The position numbers and the translations under genes are program-made. Shown here piece after piece: positions 1-7,967 of a DNA stretch of 10,005 nucleotides. How positions within the stretch are numbered: position 1 is the stretch's first letter; every line of letters starts with the position of its first letter. The notes beneath the pieces are model-generated. The model did not search any database and was not told the origin of the DNA. It worked only from the letters and a program-made list of their open reading frames with translations. The stretch spans positions 1-10,005 of the forward strand of contig CAKUSI010000125.1 of the NCBI GenBank assembly GCA_934678955.1, written 5' to 3'. Origin of the DNA: an uncultured Austwickia sp. GTDB lineage: Bacteria; Actinomycetota; Actinomycetes; Actinomycetales; Dermatophilaceae.

Positions 1-585
1 GGCCGCCAATAGCGCGGACAACGCAGCTCGGACGCGCGCCTCGACCTCCGCACGTGGATCGGCGGGCAGCTTGCCGTCGAGGTGCAGGAACGCGAGCCCG
101 TGCACCACCCCCCAGGCACCGAGTGCGAGCGCGTCGAGGTCGGCGGCCGGGAACACGGCGGCGATCGCCGTCCGGAGGTGGTCGCGCAGCTGCTCTGCGG
201 CCAGCACCCGCGCGTCGTTGGCGTCGTCGCACTCCTGGCCGAACATCAGCCTGAACACCGCCGGGCGGTCAAGCGCGAAGAAGACGTAGACCACGGCCAG
301 GCCCGCGAGGTCCTCGGGCGATGACACCTCCCCCGCTGCGGCGAGCCGCGACCCCAGGTCCTCGAACCCCTCGACCGCCAGGGCCGACTCGAGGGCGTCC
401 CGGTCGGCGAAGTGCCGGTAGGGCGCGGTCGCCGAGACGCCGGCCGCGCGGGCCACCGCGCGCAGCGAGAAGGGTTCGCCCGATTCCAGCAAGGCCGTGG
501 CACTGGCCAGCAATGCCGCCCGCAGGTCGCCGTGGTGGTAGCTGTCGCGGGCCGTCGTCGCAGGATCGGTCGACGAAGTTGACAC
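1..585 (-). CDS. TetR-family repressor, WHG-type C-terminal domain (3' end outside window)
   Basis: Probably represses the divergent oxidoreductase/DJ-1 operon by binding the shared intergenic region. The minus frame stays open from 585 to the left edge (195 codons), so only the extreme C-terminus should be missing. Residues 16-63 form the TetR helix-turn-helix: the family-typical YHHGDLRAALL (16-26), then LRAVARAAGVSATAPYRHFADRDAL (41-65, recognition helix around SATAPYRHF). AWGVVHGLAFLHLDG (157-171) matches the W..HG signature of the TetR_C_33/WHG domain. The GTG at 585 is chosen because GAGAGG (plus 595-600) lies 9 nt upstream; an in-frame ATG at 594 touches that SD. The visible part has one cysteine, C119 in a QECDD context, which could be a redox or electrophile sensor; that is inference. 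The family is certain, the ligand is not. Confidence 0.88.
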   Translation of the reverse strand, partial: MSTSSTDPATTARDSYHHGDLRAALLASATALLESGEPFSLRAVARAAGVSATAPYRHFADRDALESALAVEGFEDLGSRLAAAGEVSSPEDLAGLAVVYVFFALDRPAVFRLMFGQECDDANDARVLAAEQLRDHLRTAIAAVFPAADLDALALGAWGVVHGLAFLHLDGKLPADPRAEVEARVRAALSALLAA

Positions 586-601
586 TGCACACATCCTCTC
601 G

Positions 602-623
602 TTACGCTACGTGAGCACTGTAA
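602..623. promoter_or_regulatory. Candidate TetR operator in divergent promoter region
   Basis: The 62-nt gap between the repressor and oxidoreductase genes holds TTAC-N14-GTAA, an imperfect dyad with 6 of 11 symmetric positions matching in each half. A possible -10 for the repressor, TACAGT on the minus strand (617-622), lies inside it, so binding here could control both directions. The plus-strand promoter is not clear. This is a pattern call only. Confidence 0.35.
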
Positions 624-647
624 ACATACCGCACGGAAAGTCCGCCC

Positions 648-1913
<1,266 letters not shown>

Positions 1914-1922
1914 GGAGGACCG

Positions 1923-2615
1923 ATGACCCGCATCCTGACCGTCGTCACGAACGTCGCCCACTATGCCGACGCCGACCATCCGACCGGCCTGTGGCTGTCG
2001 GAACTCACCCACGCGTGGGACGCCTTCGCCGCAGCCGGCTACAGCCAAGCACTCGTCAGCCCGGCGGGCGGGGCGGTGCCGTTGGAGCCGCGCTCCCTGA
2101 AGTTCCCCAGCCGGGACGCCTCGGCCAGGGCCTGGCTCGGTGACCCCGCACGGATGGCGCTGCTGGCGCAGACGCCTGCACCCGGCGACGTGGACGCCTC
2201 GAACTACGCCGCCATCTTCTTCACCGGCGGCCACGCGGTGATGTACGACTTCACCGACAACCCGGGCCTGCAACGACTCACCCGCGAGGTGTTCGAGGCG
2301 GGCGGGGTGGTGGCGTCCGTCTGCCACGGCTACTGCGGGCTGCTCAACGTGACGCTGTCGGACGGCTCGCACCTCCTCGACGGACGCCGCATGACCGGCT
2401 TCTCCTGGCGCGAGGAGGTGCTCGCCGGCGTTGCGAAGCTGGTGCCGTACGACGCCGAGGAGGCGGCGCGCGAGCGCGGGGGGCGTTACTCGCGGGCGCG
2501 CCTGCCCTTCGTGCCCCACGTCGTGCATGACGGACGCCTCGTCACCGGCCAGAACCCCGCCTCCGCCAAGGCGACGGCCGCGCGCGTGGTGGCGATGTTG
2601 GGCGCCGCCGGCTGA
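1923..2615 (+). CDS. DJ-1/PfpI-family protein (Hsp31/glyoxalase III-like)
   Basis: Predicted cytosolic class I glutamine amidotransferase-like protein of 230 aa. The nucleophile elbow is C134-H135 in ASVCHGYCG. The acidic partner expected near the N-terminus fits E27 in GLWLSEL. TGGHAVMYDF (101-110) is the oxyanion and metal-side loop typical of Hsp31-type members. Known members act as glyoxalase III, deglycase-like enzymes or chaperones, so a role in removing methylglyoxal or similar carbonyls is plausible but inferred. GGAGG (1914-1918) directly follows the oxidoreductase stop and precedes ATG 1923 by 4 nt, so the two genes are co-transcribed. The gene ends 6 nt from the convergent endonuclease V-like gene, leaving no room for a separate intergenic terminator. 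Confidence 0.9.
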   Translation: MTRILTVVTNVAHYADADHPTGLWLSELTHAWDAFAAAGYSQALVSPAGGAVPLEPRSLKFPSRDASARAWLGDPARMALLAQTPAPGDVDASNYAAIFFTGGHAVMYDFTDNPGLQRLTREVFEAGGVVASVCHGYCGLLNVTLSDGSHLLDGRRMTGFSWREEVLAGVAKLVPYDAEEAARERGGRYSRARLPFVPHVVHDGRLVTGQNPASAKATAARVVAMLGAAG

Positions 2616-2621
2616 GGCAGG

Positions 2622-3158
2622 TCACCCATCGCGCGGAACTCGGGCGTCGCCGACGAGAGCACGTCCGCGCGCCAAGCGGTCGACCCGCGCAAGTGCGTCG
2701 GGGATGCGGTGCCGCCCGGCCATCCCGGCGACGACAGCCGCGGCGCCCTCGATCGTGATGCCGCCAGCGGCAGTGACGTGGAGCGGACGCCCACTCGCGC
2801 CGCGCAGGACCTCGACCGCGTGCGTCGCGGCACGGAACCGGGTCTTGGCGACCCCGATCACGGGCACGTCGAACACCTCGGAGACCCGAGCGCCCAGACC
2901 CGGCCGGCCCTGCGGGTCGAGGGTGGCGTAACCGTCGACGACGAGGAGGTCGAGGGGGCCGTCCAGCGCGAGGACGGCGCGGATGCCCGGAAGTTCCCGC
3001 CTGAACAGCGCGCCGGGCTCGTAGGGCTCGATGTCCTCGACGCGGGCCACGTGCTCGGCCACCACCGACGCGAACGTGCGATCACCGTAGACGACCAGGG
3101 CCGCGGTCGCTCCACCGCCATCCTCGTCGTAGTGGACATCGACCACCCCGACCCGCAC
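2622..3158 (-). CDS. nfi: Endonuclease V-like protein, short form
   Basis: Resembles endonuclease V (RNase H-like fold), which cuts DNA or RNA near deaminated purines such as inosine. Starting from GTG 3158 the protein has 178 aa. It carries VVDVHYDED (D7), EPYEPGALFRRELP (wedge-like Y46, E55), VVDGYATLDP (D75) and VIGVAKTRF (K105). Spacings D-48-E-20-D-30-K fit D43, E89, D110 and K139 of the Thermotoga enzyme within two residues. The N-terminal region of about 36 residues found in classical nfi proteins is absent, and the usual His of the DGxGxxHPR loop is Asp (D81). The open frame reaches 3272, but that stretch overlaps the upstream amidase and adds no family sequence. GTG 3158 sits one base after the amidase TGA, implying translational coupling. 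Repair activity is less certain than the fold. Confidence 0.78.
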   Translation of the reverse strand: MRVGVVDVHYDEDGGGATAALVVYGDRTFASVVAEHVARVEDIEPYEPGALFRRELPGIRAVLALDGPLDLLVVDGYATLDPQGRPGLGARVSEVFDVPVIGVAKTRFRAATHAVEVLRGASGRPLHVTAAGGITIEGAAAVVAGMAGRHRIPDALARVDRLARGRALVGDARVPRDG

Positions 3159-3159
3159 G

Positions 3160-4836
3160 TCAGCCGCCGGCTGCAGCGGAGGCCGGCGGTGGTGGACGCC
3201 GGAGCGAACCGGACCCCCCCGCTTCGAACGCAGCCGCGTAGCGGAGCAGGGCGAGGTCTGCGTACGCGGCACCGGCGAACGTCAGGCCGACCGGCATGGC
3301 GATGTCGGACATGATCCCCATGGCCACCGTGACGGTGGGGATACCGAACCGGCGCAGGGCGGCATTGCCGTGGGAGTAGTGCACGCCGTTCGACCAGGCG
3401 TGGTCGGCGGCGTCCGGATCGATGTCAGCGTTCGCGGCGCCCACGTCGCTGTTCGCGGGAAACACGAGTGCGTCGAGCTCTTGCTCGACGAGCCAGTCCT
3501 CGAACAGCTCCTTGCGGAGCGCGTGGAGGGCGACCAACCCGGCGCGGAAGTCCTCGCGCTGGCGGGGGTCGGGGATGCCTTCCCGGGCGAAGGCCACGGC
3601 CTGGGCGAGCCGGTCGGGCGCGTCGTCGTAGCGGTCGGGCAGCGTTCCGGGCGGGCGGGGTTCGATCCGATCGGGGTCGACGGTGGCGAGGGTGTCGCAG
3701 GCGGGGTCGGCGTTGGCGCGCAGGAAGTCGTCCCAGCCGAACGGCAGGAAGTGCCGCTCCTCGGCGGCGCCCCACGTGGCTGGGAGCCGGTCGAGCAGGT
3801 GGGGCGTCCCCGAACGCCTGGGGCGGTCGTACTGCTCGACGAGGGGGAAGTCCGTGACCACGACCTCCGCGCCGAGGGATTCGAGGCGGTGGCGCGCGGC
3901 GTCCCACAGCTCGAGGACCAACGGGCGGACGACGATCGACGTCTTGGGATCCTGGCCCAGGAACATGGCGGGGACGCCCACCCGCCTGCCCGCGAGGGCT
4001 CGGGGGTCGAGCAACTCCAGGTACGAGCGCGGGCGGTGCTCGCTCGGCTTCGGCAGGGCCACGACCTGCTGGCGGCGCCAGAAATCGCCCCGGGTGTCGG
4101 GGTCGTCTTGGACCAACACGTCGAGGACGCGCAGCAGGTCGGGCACGGAGCGGGTGTGCGGGACGACGACGTCGCGCGCGGGGTGCAGGGGCCAGTTCCC
4201 GCGGATCGACAACAGCCCCCACGACGGGGTGTACGCGCACAGGGCGTTGTTCGATGCCGGGCTGCGGCCCGACGACACGGTCTCCTCGGCCATCCCGAAC
4301 ACGGCGAGGTTCGCGGTGGTCGCGACGGCCGACCCGCTCGACGACCCGGACGCGTAGGCGGCGGCGAGGAAGTCCCGGTTGTAGGGGCTCTCGGGGCGTC
4401 CGTACAGCCCGCGCTGCATGCCGCCGTCGGCCATGGGCGGCATGGTGGTCTTCCCGATCAACACCGCCCCCGCCTCGCGCAGCTTCTCGACGCAGAACGC
4501 GTCGCGGCTGGCCACCAAGTGTTCGAACGCCGGCGAACCGGCCGCGACGGTGAGCCCCGTGACGCTGTAGGAGTCCTTCACCGTGAACGGGACGCCCTCG
4601 AGCGCGCGCGGCGTCCCCTCGCGCCAGCGCCGGTCGGATTCGGCGGCCTCGGCGAGGGCGTCCGGGTTGAGGACGGGGACGGAGTTCAGGCCGTGCGACC
4701 CGCGGTCGAGGGCCGCGATGCGATCGAGGTAGGTCTGCGTGAGCCGCACGCTCGTGATGGTGCGGTTGCCCAAGGCCGCCAGGACATCGGCGATGCTCGC
4801 GTCGACGAGTTCGAAGGGCGGTGCAGGGTCGGTCAT
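3160..4836 (-). CDS. Amidase-signature family hydrolase
   Basis: Predicted cytosolic amidohydrolase of 558 aa using a Ser-cisSer-Lys triad. K87 lies in GVPFTVKDSY. The signature loop YASGSSSGSA (161-170) supplies the cis-Ser, probably S166. The nucleophile loop aligns to ETVSSGRSPA (185-194), giving S189 where most family members read D-x-G-G-S-I-R. The order and spacing match fatty-acid amide hydrolase and GatA relatives; the lack of GatB/GatC neighbours argues against tRNA amidotransferase. There is no signal peptide or membrane anchor. ATG 4836 has a strong SD (GGGAGG, plus 4843-4848, 6 nt spacing) inside the end of the glycosyltransferase gene, whose TGA overlaps it as ATGA. The substrate amide is unknown; being next to a glycosyltransferase and a methyltransferase suggests a small molecule. 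Confidence 0.92.
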   Translation of the reverse strand: MTDPAPPFELVDASIADVLAALGNRTITSVRLTQTYLDRIAALDRGSHGLNSVPVLNPDALAEAAESDRRWREGTPRALEGVPFTVKDSYSVTGLTVAAGSPAFEHLVASRDAFCVEKLREAGAVLIGKTTMPPMADGGMQRGLYGRPESPYNRDFLAAAYASGSSSGSAVATTANLAVFGMAEETVSSGRSPASNNALCAYTPSWGLLSIRGNWPLHPARDVVVPHTRSVPDLLRVLDVLVQDDPDTRGDFWRRQQVVALPKPSEHRPRSYLELLDPRALAGRRVGVPAMFLGQDPKTSIVVRPLVLELWDAARHRLESLGAEVVVTDFPLVEQYDRPRRSGTPHLLDRLPATWGAAEERHFLPFGWDDFLRANADPACDTLATVDPDRIEPRPPGTLPDRYDDAPDRLAQAVAFAREGIPDPRQREDFRAGLVALHALRKELFEDWLVEQELDALVFPANSDVGAANADIDPDAADHAWSNGVHYSHGNAALRRFGIPTVTVAMGIMSDIAMPVGLTFAGAAYADLALLRYAAAFEAGGSGSLRRPPPPASAAAGG

Positions 4837-6089
4837 CCGCGTCCTCCCATCCCTTCCCTCCCCACGACGCGCTCCACCACCCGCGCCGTGGCCGCGGCAC
4901 CGTCCTCGCCGGCCATCTGGTCGCGGACCCGCACGGCCGCCGCGCGGATGCCCGGATCAGTCAGCACGCGGCGCACGGCGGCGGTGAAGGCGGGCGTCCC
5001 GACGTCGCGCGGGCGCAGTTCGATCGCGTTGCCGCGACGGGCGCAGACCGAGACGTTCCAGGTCTGCTCCGGTTGCAGCCCCATGCCGACGAACGGGACG
5101 CCCGTCGCGCACGCCGTCTGCACCGTGCCCTGCCCGCCGTGCAGGACCGCGGCGTCCACCAACCCGCCCAGCTTGTGCGCGGGCAGCAGGTCGGTGACCG
5201 TGACGTTCGGGGGCAGGGACGCCTCGTCACCCGGCTCCAGGAAGTGGCGGATCGGGGTGACGACATGGGCGTCCACCCCGCCGAGCGCGCGGGCGGCGCC
5301 GAGCGCCAGGGCTCGGTTGCCCGACGAGCCGAGTGCCAGGTAGAGCAGTGGGCGCGGGTGGTCGGCCAGCCGGCGCACCTCCGGCGGCACCTCACCGGGC
5401 AGGTGGGCGAAGATGGGCCCGACCCGCACGTGCCGCTCGGGCAGGGAGTACCCCTCAAGTTCATCGGCCAGCACCGTGTACAGGGTCCAGTCGGCCTCGA
5501 AGAGCGACGCCAGGGTCTTCGTCGGCCGGACGCCGTGGGCACGGGCCACGCTCGTGAAGGCGCGCGGCGCGAGCGGGAGCTGGTTGTAGACCAGGCGCAA
5601 CAGGCCGGACGCCGCGGCGTCCAGTGTGCGCGCCACCCGGCTGGGGCCGGGGACGAGGCCGAGGTGGCGGGTCTGCGCGACGTGCGGGGCGGTCAGCGCG
5701 AACGGCACGGGGTAGAACAGCGGGACGCCCTCGGCGCGCGCCGAGATGAGCGAGGTGAGGTTGGTGAGCATGACCATGGCGTCGGCGTCCACCTCGCGGA
5801 GGAGGGCGCGCTCGGCCTGGACGCGGGCGTCCACGAGGTCGTGGGAGAAGGGGTGCCGCAGGCCGCGACCCTGGTCGATCGCCATCGCCTGCGCCTGCTG
5901 GCGGGCGGACCACGCGGGGGTGAGGGGTCGGTACTCGAGGCCGGCATCGTGGATGAGGTTGACGTAGGTGGACTCGTAACCGCAGACCACGACGCGGTGG
6001 TGGCGGGCCGCGAGCGCGCGCCCCACCTCGATGGCGCGGGTGGTCTCGGCGAGGTTGAACGTGACGGGCGCGATGACGACGGTGGCCAT
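4833..6089 (-). CDS. GT1-family (UDP-sugar dependent, MGT/UGT-like) glycosyltransferase
   Basis: 418 aa with a GT-B layout. The N-terminal acceptor domain begins MATVVIAPVTFNLAETTRAIEVG with a Rossmann-like strand. The C-terminal donor domain carries HGGQGTVQTACATGVPFVG (317-335) followed by GLQPEQTWN, the PSPG-like nucleotide-sugar motif of natural-product, antibiotic and xenobiotic glycosyltransferases. H317 and Q342 sit where the diphosphate- and sugar-contacting residues fall in that motif. No membrane segment or signal peptide is seen, so a soluble acceptor is likely. ATG 6089 has GAGGAAGGA upstream. The methyltransferase ends 35 nt before it, and its stop overlaps the amidase start by 4 nt. 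It could modify a secondary metabolite or inactivate a macrolide-like drug as OleD/Mgt enzymes do; sequence alone does not decide. Confidence 0.9.
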   Translation of the reverse strand: MATVVIAPVTFNLAETTRAIEVGRALAARHHRVVVCGYESTYVNLIHDAGLEYRPLTPAWSARQQAQAMAIDQGRGLRHPFSHDLVDARVQAERALLREVDADAMVMLTNLTSLISARAEGVPLFYPVPFALTAPHVAQTRHLGLVPGPSRVARTLDAAASGLLRLVYNQLPLAPRAFTSVARAHGVRPTKTLASLFEADWTLYTVLADELEGYSLPERHVRVGPIFAHLPGEVPPEVRRLADHPRPLLYLALGSSGNRALALGAARALGGVDAHVVTPIRHFLEPGDEASLPPNVTVTDLLPAHKLGGLVDAAVLHGGQGTVQTACATGVPFVGMGLQPEQTWNVSVCARRGNAIELRPRDVGTPAFTAAVRRVLTDPGIRAAAVRVRDQMAGEDGAAATARVVERVVGREGMGGRG

Positions 6090-6124
6090 GCGTCAGTCCT
6101 TCCTCGTGGGGGTGGTGACCATGG

Positions 6125-6880
6125 TCATGGGACCACCTCGCAGATGCACAGTTGCAGGGCAGCATCACTGGTGAACGGGGTACCGGACCAGTCGCCGAAC
6201 CGGTCGATGAGCCTCAGTCCACCCAGAGAGAGGAGCAGGGGCAGTTCCTGCGGGAAGATGCTGCGAATCTCAAGGGGCGCGACAACGAAGTCGCGGTCGA
6301 CCGCGGTGGAGAGGTACCACGTCCCACGGGTGACCTGCGCCGCGGCGTCGTACGTCTCGGCGACGTCGACGGTGACCTCGCCCCGCTCCGGGTGGGTGAA
6401 CGTCAGCGACTCCCGGGCACGCCGCACCCCATCGGCCTCGGCCAGGAGGCGCGGGCTGGGGTTGAAGATGTCGAAGACGAGACGTCCACCGGGGGCCAGG
6501 TGCTTGCGCACCGAGCGGAAGCAGCTCACCAGGTCGTCGGCGTCGTGGAGGTGCAGAAGCGAGTTCGCCGCGATGAACACCAGGTCGAAGGTGCGACCGA
6601 GGTCGAACTCGCGCATGTCCCCGTGCAGCCACTGGACGCCGACCCCGCGCTCCGTCGCCCTCCGCCGGGCCTCGGCCAGCATCTCCTCCGAGAGATCCCT
6701 TCCGACGCAAGAACGCCCGTCGGCCGCGATCGGGATCAGCTTGCGTCCCGTGCCACACCCGAGCTCGAGGACACTGCCGCCCTGCATCGCGGCTTGTGCA
6801 CGGTAGAACTGCGTCGCTGGTCCCTGGTCGGGGAACATCAGGTCGTAGAGCTTGGCGTGCGCGTAGAACTCATGGCCCAT
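6125..6880 (-). CDS. Class I SAM-dependent methyltransferase
   Basis: 251 aa, Rossmann-fold methyltransferase (Methyltransf_25-like). Motif I is VLELGCGTGRKL starting near residue 37. The acidic residue after strand 2 is D62 in VGRDLSEEML. HGDMREFDLG is the motif II/III region, followed by FDLVFIAANSLLHL and the post-core HLAPGGRLVFDIFNP. The C-terminal beta-rich half (RSIFPQELPLLLSLGG, then FGDWSGTPF) resembles uncharacterised small-molecule methyltransferases, some related to the DesVI/TylM1 group. The frame is open to 7006, but ATG 6880 (MGHEFYAHAKLYD) is preferred: homologous sequence begins there, AAGGGG lies 8 nt upstream, and the longer form would run into the toxin-antitoxin promoter. 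It appears to be the first gene of the four-gene minus-strand run. The methyl acceptor is unknown. Confidence 0.86.
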   Translation of the reverse strand: MGHEFYAHAKLYDLMFPDQGPATQFYRAQAAMQGGSVLELGCGTGRKLIPIAADGRSCVGRDLSEEMLAEARRRATERGVGVQWLHGDMREFDLGRTFDLVFIAANSLLHLHDADDLVSCFRSVRKHLAPGGRLVFDIFNPSPRLLAEADGVRRARESLTFTHPERGEVTVDVAETYDAAAQVTRGTWYLSTAVDRDFVVAPLEIRSIFPQELPLLLSLGGLRLIDRFGDWSGTPFTSDAALQLCICEVVP

Positions 6881-6936
6881 GGGGTCGGCCCCTTCGCTTC
6901 GTCGGTGTTCGTCGTAGCGCCCGGTGATGATGGACC

Positions 6937-6942
6937 ATCCTA
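6937..6942 (-). promoter_or_regulatory. Candidate -10 element for the methyltransferase operon
   Basis: The minus strand reads TAGGAT here, about 57 nt upstream of the chosen ATG at 6880, the same hexamer used before the erm leader peptide. No convincing -35 accompanies it, which is common in high-GC actinobacteria. The call rests on hexamer match and position only. Confidence 0.3.
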
Positions 6943-7003
6943 ATTGGCCTTCGACAGCGCCCCCGGAGGTGGGGAAGTCCGCACCGGAGGTCGTCATGTA
7001 GCA

Positions 7004-7018
7004 CAAGAGCTACTCTTG
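7004..7018. promoter_or_regulatory. Palindromic operator overlapping the antitoxin -10
   Basis: CAAGAG-CTA-CTCTTG is a perfect inverted repeat (6-bp arms, 3-nt centre) ending 4 nt before the antitoxin ATG. It contains TACTCT (7011-7016), which fits a TANNNT -10; six bases later comes A7023, the first base of ATG. No SD precedes that ATG. Together these suggest a leaderless transcript, with the Phd-type antitoxin, alone or with toxin, binding the palindrome to block RNA polymerase. Autoregulation at overlapping palindromes is standard for Phd/YefM systems; the exact site is inferred. Confidence 0.55.
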
Positions 7019-7022
7019 GGTC

Positions 7023-7271
7023 ATGGAAACCGTTGGTCTACGTGAACTGAGGCAGGACGCCTCCGGTTTGCTGCGCCGCGTCGAACGGGGCGAGGAGATC
7101 GTCATCACCGTTTCTGGCAGGCCCAGCGCCAAGCTCGTCCCGGCCCGCCAGACCCGCTGGCACCGCTGGAACGACTTCGATGACCTGTTCACTGGTGCGG
7201 GCGACCCGGATTGGAGCACCGACCGCGACCTGCTCGATGACAGCATCCGCGACCCATGGGAGGGTCGGTGA
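7023..7271 (+). CDS. Phd/YefM-family antitoxin
   Basis: 82-aa antitoxin. Residues 1-40 (METVGLRELRQDASGLLRRV, then GEEIVITVSGRPSAKLVP) are the Phd/YefM DNA-binding and dimerisation fold. The tail from about residue 45 is rich in Trp and acidic residues (RWHRWNDFDDLF near 45-56) and should wrap the PIN toxin and fill its active site. It neutralises the toxin encoded by the overlapping next gene (GTGA overlap) and probably represses the operon through the palindrome just upstream. There is no SD before ATG 7023, in keeping with leaderless translation. It is divergent from the methyltransferase operon. Confidence 0.9.
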   Translation: METVGLRELRQDASGLLRRVERGEEIVITVSGRPSAKLVPARQTRWHRWNDFDDLFTGAGDPDWSTDRDLLDDSIRDPWEGR

Positions 7272-7666
7272 GTCAACAGGCTGACCAACGGGGGATTCTC
7301 GACACCAGCGTCGTCATTGCCGAGGACGTCATGCCCATCCCCGGAGTCCTGGCCATCAGTTCCGTCACGCTGGCAGAACTGCACTTCGGGGTCCTCGTCG
7401 CCAAGAGCAACGAGGTCCGCGCCGAACGCTTGCGTCGACTGAGCATCCTGCAGCGCCGCTTCGACGCACTGCCCCTCGATGACGAGGTCGCCGCCAGCTA
7501 CGGGCGTCTGGCTGCCGCAGTGGTCGAGGCTGGTCGCCAGCCGCGGCGCCGAACCATGGACCTCCTGATCGCTGCGACAGCCCACGCGCACGGCGCCACC
7601 CTTTACACCCGAAACCCCGATGACTTCGCAGACTTGGAGGGCCTGGTGGACGTCAGGACCGTCTAG
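7268..7666 (+). CDS. vapC: PIN-domain ribonuclease toxin (VapC-like)
   Basis: 132-aa predicted Mg/Mn-dependent ribonuclease toxin. The PIN acidic residues are present: D12 in ILDTSVVI, E37 in TLAELHFG, D98 in RTMDLLIAA, and D118/D119 in TRNPDDF. GTG 7268 is preferred over ATG 7256 because it forms a GTGA overlap with the antitoxin stop, has GGAGG just upstream, and leaves the PIN start near the N-terminus as in relatives. Pairing of a PIN toxin with a Phd-type antitoxin is common in actinobacteria. All catalytic residues are intact, so it is probably active. The RNA target (tRNA, rRNA or mRNA) cannot be read from sequence. Confidence 0.9.
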   Translation: MSQQADQRGILDTSVVIAEDVMPIPGVLAISSVTLAELHFGVLVAKSNEVRAERLRRLSILQRRFDALPLDDEVAASYGRLAAAVVEAGRQPRRRTMDLLIAATAHAHGATLYTRNPDDFADLEGLVDVRTV

Positions 7667-7700
7667 GCCAGTGGCGTCCGTGCCGGGCATGGGGAGTGCC

Positions 7701-7790
7701 AGGTCGAAAACGTAACGCACTCGCTGGTCCTCTTCGATTTCCTGCGCAGGAAATCCAGGAAGTCCTCCGGGTTCGTTACGTTCTCGACCT
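7701..7790. repeat. 90-nt concentric inverted repeat (large dyad)
   Basis: Outer arms AGGTCGAAAACGTAACG (7701-7717) and CGTTACGTTCTCGACCT (7774-7790) pair at 16 of 17 positions. The perfect 20-bp palindrome GATTTCCTGCGCAGGAAATC (7736-7755) has exactly the same centre (between 7745 and 7746). The 18-nt segments between them pair at 10 positions plus 2 G-U. In total about 36 of 45 pairs form across the whole element. There is no T-tract after it, so it is not a simple terminator. It begins 34 nt after the toxin stop and fills most of the otherwise gene-free stretch 7667-7838. Possible roles are a dimeric protein binding site, a recombination site or a mobile palindrome; none is established. Confidence 0.85.
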
Positions 7791-7838
7791 CACGTTTCGC
7801 GCTCGGGACGGAAAACCGTAGGCAATCGCGTCAAGGTC

Positions 7839-7967
7839 GTGACCTTCCGCGCCGACTACTATTCGATTGCCGCGCTGTCAGTTCCCAGCGGAACGGCCAC
7901 CCGTCTGGACAGTGTCGTCAACACCGCGATGGCTCGCGAGGCCGGGCTACTGGACGAGGTCGACTAG
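7839..7967 (+). CDS. Possible small ribbon-helix-helix-like ORF, perhaps 5'-truncated
   Basis: This frame, open since 7716, ends at TAG 7965-7967. Only one usual start lies upstream of the core, GTG 7839, giving 42 aa: VTFRADYYSIAALSV followed by PSGTATRLDSVVNTAM and REAGLLDEVD. A short strand (VTFRAD), a helix, a turn and a second helix fit the RHH pattern of small repressors and antitoxins, but this is a shape argument, not a recognised family. In-frame residues before the GTG (NRVK) continue the strand, so an older upstream start may have been lost at the palindrome. The TAG overlaps the GTG of the membrane protein gene by one base, which argues the pair is translated together. The SD is weak. 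Confidence 0.35.
   Translation: MTFRADYYSIAALSVPSGTATRLDSVVNTAMAREAGLLDEVD

Noticed and set aside
3159..3272. Longer N-terminus for the endonuclease V-like protein
   Set aside because: The extra 38 residues translate the amidase 3' end in another frame and contain no EndoV-like strand; GTG 3158 right after the amidase TGA is the better start.
3370..5343. 657-aa plus-strand open frame
   Set aside because: It lies opposite the amidase and glycosyltransferase genes, is low-complexity (Gly, Arg, Val, Glu) and shows no family motif; a GC-driven antisense shadow.
4821..6806. 661-aa plus-strand open frame
   Set aside because: Antisense of the glycosyltransferase and methyltransferase genes, both of which carry clear family motifs; no RBS or domain in this frame.
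6881..7006. Longer methyltransferase start at 7006
   Set aside because: The added residues do not look like methyltransferase sequence and would overlap the antitoxin operator; ATG 6880 has an SD.
7701..7790. Integron attC site
   Set aside because: Length and symmetry fit, but the ends do not match RYYYAAC and GTTRRRY, the arms lack the usual unpaired extrahelical bases, and no integrase is visible.
7701..7790. Rho-independent terminator for the toxin operon
   Set aside because: The stem is far longer than needed and no T-run follows on either strand.
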